In this document: one piece after another, positions 56,891-64,000 of the stretch | Layout of the letters: each line of letters begins with the position of its first letter | Position numbering within the stretch: position 1 is the first letter of the stretch | Assembly (NCBI GenBank): GCA_025403435.1 | Contig: CM046348.1 | Coordinates: forward strand, 33,538,052-33,602,051 | Source of the DNA: Artocarpus heterophyllus | Lineage: Eukaryota; Streptophyta; Magnoliopsida; Rosales; Moraceae | DNA length: 64,000 nucleotides | Direction of reading: 5' to 3' | Notes under the pieces: generated by a model | Database searches by the model: none | What the model saw: only the letters and a program-made list of their open reading frames with translations | Told to the model about the DNA's origin: nothing | Made by a program: the position numbers and the translations under genes

Positions 56891-57259
56891 TCAATTCGAT
56901 TTTAAACGAAATTTTTCGTTCTGGTGGTAAGTCTGCAACTCTTCCGGAAACACATCAATAAATTCCTTTACTATGGGGACCTTCTTTGGTCCTAACTGAG
57001 CTTCTTTATCTTTCCTTATTATATTCACCAGATAACCGGTACATCCATTTTCCAACATCTTCCTTGCCTTTAATGCTGAAGTCAACGCTTTGGGAGCTTT
57101 GGGAACTTTCCCTAAATACATAAACTTCTCACATCTGGAAGGTCGAAACGTAACCTTGCGGTGTCGATGACTAATCTTAGCCGTGTATTTTCTTAGGAAA
57201 TTCATTCCTAGGATGACGTTATAATCTTGTATATCGATTATTCTAAAATCAATATACAA
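56891..57259 (-). pseudogene. Aspartic protease C-terminal remnant
   Basis: IDIQDYNVILGMNFLRKYTAKISHRHRKVTF corresponds to the flap-distal part of the gypsy protease (DYDVILGMDWL pattern). It is followed by the linker to RT, ending around the KEFIDVFPEELQ motif. The catalytic Asp region would lie at 57420-57480, where frames are broken. Confidence 0.82.
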
Positions 57260-57659
57260 TTCCCTTCCACATATGACTATCGATACATGACGTAACCAAT
57301 AATCAGCACTTAATACCTCCCCAGAGGGTAGTGCAATTCTAAAGGTTTGCTCTATCCTATCTCTTTTACTTCCTATTCGTTTCGTAGACTTAAGCGATAC
57401 AAACGAATATGTTGCCCCAGAATCAAATAAAATATATACATCAGTGTTGGCAACAGAAAACTAACATGTTACCATCGATGAGGTTCCTGCATCTTCTTTC
57501 TTCTTCATGTGGGCATAAATTCGCCCACTTGGTTCCGGAGCTTCTAGTCGCCCTTGACTAACACTAGGGACTTCAATTTGTGCCTGAACTTAAACCGTAT
57601 GCAATTGGTTTCCTTGAGACCTCTACTGAGCATGACTATTCTGACTTTGGGAATTAGAA

Positions 57660-58095
57660 AAACAATTCTTGGCATAATGCCCTTCTTTCCCCAGATATAG
57701 CACTTGTTCGTGCTAGCCTTGCATTCCCCTACATGTCTTTTCCCACATTGACTGCAAAAGGGGTTTGTTGTTTCCTACATCTTTAATCCTCTTATGGGGT
57801 TGAACTTTTGATTTCTTTGCATTATTTACGTTCCATTTCCTTTTGCCGTTAGCAATGTAGTTGTGTCCTGTTTGAACGTTTTAGGACAGCCCTTGACTTG
57901 GAACACTTCCTTGTCCTTTTACTTGTACAGCTTGACTTTCCTTGGCCAAAGCTTTCTCCTCCTTCTATGCTTTGAAAATCCTTGCTCTTTCCTCCTTATC
58001 ACGGGCAATTCTAAACTCAGCTTTGGTCGCTCGTTTAATGCAATCCTCTACATCCTTGGGAGCTTGCCCTCCAATATCGACTACAAGGGCAATGT
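57660..58095 (-). pseudogene. Gag remnant with two zinc knuckles, N-terminus missing
   Basis: The minus-strand text CSQCGKRHVGEC (about 57755-57720) is a CCHC knuckle. A second knuckle follows with one base missing, which shifts GKEGHYAKNC out of frame. Upstream, IKRATKAEFRIARDKEERARIFKA is the end of the gag core. Upstream of about 58095 gag similarity stops abruptly and unrelated repeat-rich sequence begins. Confidence 0.78.
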
Positions 58096-58279
58096 CGATT
58101 TTGAACATTCTCATTATATATCAGCCATTGATATCAATTGTTATATATATCTATCGTGTATTTTCGTTACTATGTTAGTACATACTATTAACTTAATAAT
58201 ATCCAATCAATAACTGCATGTATTCAAACAACATAAATACATGCAAACATACACAATTACATGAACTCAATATCTTGCG

Positions 58280-58540
58280 TCAGACATTTCATTTCCTTTA
58301 CCTTCGTACATTTCATTTCATTAGCATTCATACATTTCATTTCCTTTACCTTCATACATTTCATTTCATTAGCATTCATACATTTCATTTCCTTTCCTTT
58401 CGTACATTTCATTTCATAATCATTCATACATTTCATTTCCTTTACCTTCATACATTTCATTTCATTAGCATTCATACATTTCATTTCCTTTCCTTTCGTA
58501 CATTTCATTTCATAATCATTCATACATTTCATTTCCTTTT
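58280..58540. repeat. 24-base minisatellite, open in frames on both strands
   Basis: About eleven units of a 24-base pattern (TTCATACATTTCATTTCCTT followed by four variable bases) alternate in type, giving 48- and 96-base higher-order periods. Because 24 is a multiple of 3, the plus strand reads repeated HTFHFxxx octapeptides and the minus strand repeated MKCMxxxE octapeptides. I regard both as incidental. It sits where the gag N-terminus should be. Confidence 0.88.
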
Positions 58541-58826
58541 TACATTCTCCATAACATTACATGCATAACTAACATACATATATACATACTTTCTTTTCAT
58601 ACATAACTATTCATATCATCTCTGGGAGCAATTATCACTTCCGGCTACATATACCTTCTTGCTGAGAAGGACACCACGAGCCAACATACATGCATATACA
58701 AGGGCATCAAAGCCCAAAACTGTACTAATATCTCATCTATGTACATCATAATCCACAAAGATTTTCTTAAAAAATTTTTTTTTGTCGAACTCGACTTTAG
58801 ACATGTCACTATATTCGGAACCCTCC

Positions 58827-59600
58827 TTAGGATTTCTCTTCTTCCTCCATATCCGAATCAGTCGACTTATCATCACTTGCGATTATAGGCTCTAAAGGCA
58901 CAGGCTCTTCATCAATGTTATCATTATTATCATCATCAACATCATCATCATCATCCTCATCATCATCCATACCTACTAGAGGATCTTTTAATGGTACGGC
59001 TACATTATAGTCTGCATGTAATGCCGCCATAAGAGAATCATGGATACTAAGGTAATTTCGGGGATACGGTATTTGCTGCTGGACCGCATTGGGAAGATTT
59101 CTCCAAACCAGATCTTAAATGCACCGTAAGGGTAATTGTGGCAGAATCAATGGTACCATAGTACCGCGAAATTTAAGAATGTAATGATCTACTAGTTCGC
59201 CTACGTGTCTTCCTTATACCGATCTTACTCATAGGTACAATCGGTGTCTCCCATCCGCTCATAACATCGAAATCACCTAGACTGGAATAACGTTTGCTTG
59301 TGGTATGGGTGCAACTTAGCTAGAATCTGTCCTCTAGAACCTTACCAGTCCCGTGGTTGCTTGTCAGGTTCAATCCTTAACCATATACTAAGGCTTCCCT
59401 CATCAATAATCTTGAGGCCAATAAAACTAGAAGATGCGGTGGCATATGACAGGCGTTAAAAGTCACTTCAACTAAGCCATTCGGTCTATACCATTGGCTA
59501 CCGACTCCCATAATGCCGCGGTGGCATCTCCTCTTGAAAAGCAATACTGGCTCTTCGATCAGCTTCCATATCACGATCATGATGCGGCTCCGCCATATAC
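58827..59600 (-). pseudogene. Unrecognised accessory ORF with acidic C-terminus, between primer site and gag
   Basis: On the minus strand a decayed frame runs from near 59600 (text DMEADRRASIAFQEEMPPRHYG) through 59170-59030 (PQLPLRCI, stop, DLVWRNLPN, PYPRNYLSIHDSLMAAL). It ends in an Asp-rich tail (DDDEDDDDDVDDDNNDN, about 58970-58915) and TDSDMEEEEKS. At least one stop and several frame changes interrupt it. It resembles neither chromovirus gag nor any domain I know. It could be an extra protein of this element family or a captured host gene. Confidence 0.5.
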
Positions 59601-59736
59601 TATATTTATTGTTGTAATTAACATAACAGTGTCATATAAAGTAGTACTGAACATTCTTATTCTTAAAATCAAACTGTCTTACTTGAGCTATGGCAATGGG
59701 GCAGACGACGATGTGCAGTAGGATGGCAAGATTTCC

Positions 59737-59750
59737 GCTCTGATACCAAC
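59737..59750 (-). other. Primer-binding site, initiator tRNA-Met type
   Basis: The minus strand reads GTTGGTATCAGAGC directly after the LTR terminus TTGTGACA. It marks 59751-62958 as a 5' LTR. Confidence 0.92.
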
Positions 59751-62700
59751 TGTCACAACCCGCCTTTTCGGGCTGTGATAAAACTCTTTCTTACTTACTT
59801 TAGGGCAAAAATTTAGGAATTTTTTTTTAAACAGAAATAAATAATTTACTTACATTAACTTGATAATTCTCAAAATACTTTCACATACTTGTATTTACAT
59901 AATTAATACTTTTACTTTCATAACATCTTTCTTTCAAATATTTCATTACAAAATAACTTTAAACAAACGTAGTGGAAAACATTACAGCAACGGACTCCAT
60001 ACCCAATCTGCACATCATCCAACCCTCCGCCAGCTCACCATTTGAACTTATTCTGACCTTCTCGCTGGAATACATACAACATGAAATACTTAATGAGCTA
60101 ACGCTCTGTAAGTCCCATAAATCCCACATGGATATTCATATGAATGCATGAATCAATTATGCTTTCTTATAAACTTTCTTTATACTCATCATTTCTTATC
60201 TTTATTAGGGCCCAAGTGTTCGTACCATTGCGCAATTTCATTTAGGTCTACGTAACACCGTGACCGTAACATATCCTTTAAACTCCCCTTGAGTCAGGAG
60301 TCGGTACGACACTTTTCTTAATTTCTGGTGATACATTTACCAGTCCCTTTATTATGGTTGACATACCATGCATGAAGTGATAATCACATATTATCCATGA
60401 AACATAAATTCTCTTACATAGCATAGTACACACAGGTACTTACTTTTTATACACACTGGTATACATTAATATACGCACAAGTATATAGCATAATGTACTC
60501 ATAGGTACTTAGCATCAAATGTATACACAGATACCTACTTTATACATACTCAAGTATTTATCATTGTACAAACAGGTACGAAATCATGATACACATGCTC
60601 ATTTTCATTATTGTACACACAAGTACATAACATATTACACACACAGGTACAAAATCGTGGTACACATGCTCATTTTCATTATTGTACACACAGGTACAAA
60701 ACATCTTGCACACACTGGTACACATTAATGTGCTCACAATTATTCATACATGACTATACCCCTAGGTATTCATATCATGGCAAACATACAAGTTTACACT
60801 TAATTATACGCACAGGTATACATATATATACATTTCTTTCTAAACCTACATTTCATACTGTAGGTGGGAAGGGTAATTACTTGATGCGAATGTCGGGCAA
60901 CTTAACCTCGATTTTCCTTCTCCTAGACTCCTAAGATCCTGTTGGCCAATTACAAAGCCATTAGCCAAATTTCACTATGTTTCGATACGAAACATCCGTT
61001 AGTTAATAAATTGAGTTGCATTACTATGTACAACTCTAAAAACCACTGTTTTTTTTTCTTATTTTTATCTAACTTTACCCTATCATTTCTAATGAAGGGC
61101 GGGAACCTTTCCAGTCATTTTCTTATCACATTGGAAACATGTCAAAACGGTTCGGGTTATTTGGGCAAAAATGACGACTTTGCCCTTCATAGGTCCACTA
61201 ACATTCTCGAGCTCGATTTCGTTATTCTTACGAAAATAACCACATACTAATTTCAAAATAACACCCTAGTGGGTCAAATCCCTTTATTTCTCAATTATGC
61301 CCCATTTTCATAAAACTTTGCAGTTTAGTCCCTGAACTGAAAATTTTGACGATTTTACCCCCGGGACTAAAATTTACTTCTTTGCATCAAAATTTCCTGT
61401 TTTTCTCAAGGATCATTTTTACTTAAGGTACCATACCTTAAATCATTTTGAAAAATTACATTTTTGCCATTTAACACTTTGTTCACTTTTAACAAATTCT
61501 TGAAAAATTAAAAACTCACAAACGATTGAGTTTTTAGGTAAACCACCAGCGTGGACAAACAGTTTCATCGAGATCTACAACTTTCATATTTTAACTTTTC
61601 CCAAAATCTCACTGTACAGGGGCGTTTTTGACTATTTTTCAAATCTGCCGAGAAGGAACTTTTTCTTTCAATTTAGTCCCTATGGCCTTTTTACAAAAAT
61701 CCATTTACAAATTGTAATTCTACCCCTGCAGAAACCATTCCATGCCTTAATCAAAAGATTCTCATACTCAAACCTCACTTTTGCAAAGTCTAACATCAAA
61801 ATTGCAAAAATAACACTTTTTGCAAAAACTAGCATTTTGCACTATAAACCAAAGTTTCACAACTCAAACTTGCCAATCATCACATATACATAAAATTCCA
61901 GCAAAAACATGCTCAAAACCCCTCATGGGTTTGAAAGAATAAAATCAAAACAAAATTCAAAACTTTAGACTTTAAAACTTACCCAAATAACACTTTTTGG
62001 ATTTCTAGCCTTCAAAGGCTTCTTGAACTTCTTCTTGGACTTCATTTTCATGCAAAAATAGCATGGATTAATCTTTGCCCTTTACCCATGAAAAATCCCT
62101 TGAAAACTCATGAAAAAGTTTAGGATTTTACCTTAAAACTTGTGGGAAATCCTTGTACTTGCTTGTAAAACTTGTTTGGGGTTATTTTTGCAAAGTTTGG
62201 GGGCTGAGAAATTTTTTTAGAGACCTGGACATGGCTGCCGGATCTTGGAAGGAAAGGAAAGAAAAGAAAATTTGTGATAAACTTGCCATAAATGCATCCT
62301 TATCACATTTGGTGACTCATGGTAACCCATGAGTATACCAATAGGTGTCACAAGGTGATAGGGCCACTTTTCTTGGCATGTGGCCCAATAGAAAATCAAG
62401 GAGTGTCCACTTTGTGGAGTTAAAAATTTATACTGTGTAATTTTTACCACACAGTATTTTTCCTATACTGCCGTGGTCAAATCAGTGTACTTTCTATCCT
62501 TATACTGTATAAAAGTATTTAACTTACTTTTTGTTTACTTTTGGAGGCTAATCGTGACATTTTTCGTATCTGCGTTTTCATTTAGCAGTATTCTTATACT
62601 GCTCTGGCCTTCTTTCTACCCCCCGGTTAGGGTGAGGACAACCTCTATGTCCTATTTATATTCTAATCATTCATTCATTTATATCATAATTTCACAATTA

Positions 62701-62958
62701 ATTGTGACATGAAATTCATTTTATGGATATTATGCATAAATCTCTGAGTCATCAAACTCATAAAATTTGTATTTTATAATATCCACCATTGCATTACATA
62801 TGCCATAAAATTTGCAATCAATGCCGCTCATTCTTATTTTATTGTAATTTTCATAGAAATTATAATTTTTACAAAATTTCACATTTTAAAGAATAAATTC
62901 ATTAATTAAACCTAATTAAATATTAGGTGTCATTGATGACGTTTTCTCGGTCATTACA
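59751..62958 (-). repeat. 5' LTR of the chromovirus, shared with the next unit of a tandem array
   Basis: A 3208-base LTR paired with 50934-54140. On its upper side it is preceded by a polypurine tract and integrase coding of a second unit, so it serves as 3' LTR for that unit and 5' LTR for the lower one. A clear diverged patch is at 61546-61566 versus 52728-52748. Confidence 0.88.
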
Positions 62959-64000
62959 ATCTACCCCCCTTAAGAATTTTCGTCCTCGAAAATCAAAATA
63001 ATTCGTGGTAGTCTTTCCTTATTTCATCCTCTCGCTCCCACGTTGCCTCTTCTACTTGTTGGTTGCGCCATAAAACTTTGACCAGAGGTATCTTATTGTT
63101 CCTTAATTCCTTCTTTTCTTGTGCCAGAATTTGAACTGGTTTTTTCTCCATAAGACAAAATTTCCTGTATGTCAATTTCTTCCGGCTGAAGAACATGTGA
63201 AGGGTCTGGCACATACTTTTTTTTTTAGCATGGACACATGGAATACATTGTGTACCAATGCTAGATTAGAGGGTAAGGCTAACTTATAAACTATACTGCC
63301 TATCCGTTTCAAGATCTCAAATGGTCCAATATACCTTGGACTGAGCTTTCTTTTCTTTCTAAATCTTACAATTTCCTTTCATGGGCATTATCTTTAAAAA
63401 GACCAAGTCTCCTACTTGAAACTTCAAAGGTCTCCGTCGTCGATTAGCATATCTCTTTTGCCGACTAAAAGCCATTTTCTTGGGTTTCGTACCAATGTAA
63501 GGGTGGTCTACATCTCCTTCCATATAGAGCTTCATATGGAACCATACCAATGGAGCTTCGACAATTATTGTTGTATACAAATTCGATCAGAGGAAGCTTT
63601 TTATCCCATCCTCTCTTAAAATCTAGCACACATGCTCTTAACATATCCTCTAAATTCTGGATGGTCCTTTCTGATTGACCGTCCGTTTATGGGTGGAAGG
63701 CTGTGTTGAACGTCAGCTTTGTTCTCATTGCTTGATGAACACTTCTCCAAAACTTGAAAGTGAATCTACCATTACGATCAAAAATGGTAGACTTCGAAAC
63801 TCAGTGGTATCTAACTATTTGGGTTACGTATAGTTCAGCTAGTCGTTCTATAGAACTACTGAGTTTAATGGGTAGGATTTAGTCAATCTATCAATAATTA
63901 CCCATATACCATCATGTCCACCCGTAGTTCTGGGTAGCCCAGTTATCAGGTCCATAGTTATCTGATCCTATTTCCACTCTAGGATTTCAATCTTTTGTAA
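62959..64000 (-). mobile_element. Second chromovirus unit, 3' interior only (continues past window)
   Basis: This is an almost exact copy of 54141-55180: polypurine tract, chromodomain-like end (63214-62993, the same 73 residues), integrase C-terminus (63580-63359) and core. It shares the TAA stop in the HPQTDGQ motif (63687-63689) and the same frame breaks. Differences are few (for example 63250, 63524 and 63592). Confidence 0.9.

Larger units (their letters stand above)
50934..62958 (-). mobile_element. Decayed Tekay/Del-type chromovirus (Ty3/gypsy), LTR to LTR
   Basis: The 5' LTR (59751-62958) and 3' LTR (50934-54140), both about 3.2 kb, have ends TGTAATGACCG and GGGTTGTGACA on the minus strand and differ by roughly two percent or more. 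A tRNA-Met type primer site (59737-59750) and polypurine tract (54141-54155) define the minus orientation. The interior has an unrecognised acidic ORF, a tandem repeat, a gag remnant, protease, RT, RNase H, integrase and a chromodomain-like end, all interrupted. Another copy of the 3' interior follows beyond the 5' LTR at 62959-64000, so this is part of a tandem array. Confidence 0.9.

Noticed and set aside
58218..58568. 116-codon plus-strand and 91-codon minus-strand repeat proteins
   Set aside because: Both are translations of one 24-base minisatellite whose unit length keeps frames open; no independent evidence for expression.
50934..64000. Possibility that the duplicated chromovirus is a segmental duplication by misassembly
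   Set aside because: The LTRs and internals differ at many scattered positions, so it is not a simple duplicated read set, although long reads would settle it.

Overview
The window is repeat-rich plant nuclear DNA, almost certainly from an angiosperm. It contains Ty1/copia and Ty3/gypsy LTR retrotransposons (including a chromodomain-bearing chromovirus), a fossil CACTA transposon and one intact single-exon VQ-motif gene. No bacterial-type operons, rRNA, CRISPR arrays or convincing tRNA genes are visible. I cannot name the species.

Layout. 1-1916: truncated LTR of a copia family that recurs complete at 19.7-29.3 kb. 2.3-7.6 kb: decayed Tat-like gypsy element on the minus strand, with its primer-binding site at 7604-7623 and the adjoining LTR from 7624. 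9758-12970: solo LTR with target-site duplication AGCAA. 13.9-17.6 kb: CACTA (En/Spm) transposase remains and subterminal-type repeats. 17.9-18.2 kb: a 21-C tract and a degenerate tandem repeat. 18577-30159: an old, internally deleted copia element (minus) split by a young 9.7 kb copia element (19652-29344, plus, duplication ATAAC). 33114-35305: solo LTR just upstream of the VQ gene (35980-36723), whose product resembles JAV1/VQ22-type repressors.

37642-46620: a very young 8.98 kb LTR element (LTRs differ by 2 substitutions and 1 indel; duplication ATAGT). It has a primer-binding site and polypurine tract but no recognisable gag or pol. It carries two intact ORFs instead: a 173-aa basic, Cys-rich protein resembling the small nucleic-acid-binding proteins of some plant RNA viruses, and a 216-aa intronless LOG-like (cytokinin-activating phosphoribohydrolase family) protein with altered active-site positions. 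This is the most unusual object here. 46.6-50.9 kb: AT-rich intergenic DNA with weak SINE-like and CACTA-like traces. 50934-64000: a decayed Tekay/Del-type chromovirus on the minus strand in tandem LTR-internal-LTR-internal layout; both internal copies share the same stop codon.

A second theme is a short near-palindrome, TTCGGCCTGCCGAA and variants. It occurs in clusters inside at least four distinct LTR-element parts from different families (copia LTR, copia leader, two gypsy-like solo LTRs). The retroelements dominate the window; the VQ gene is the only ordinary host gene I can support.
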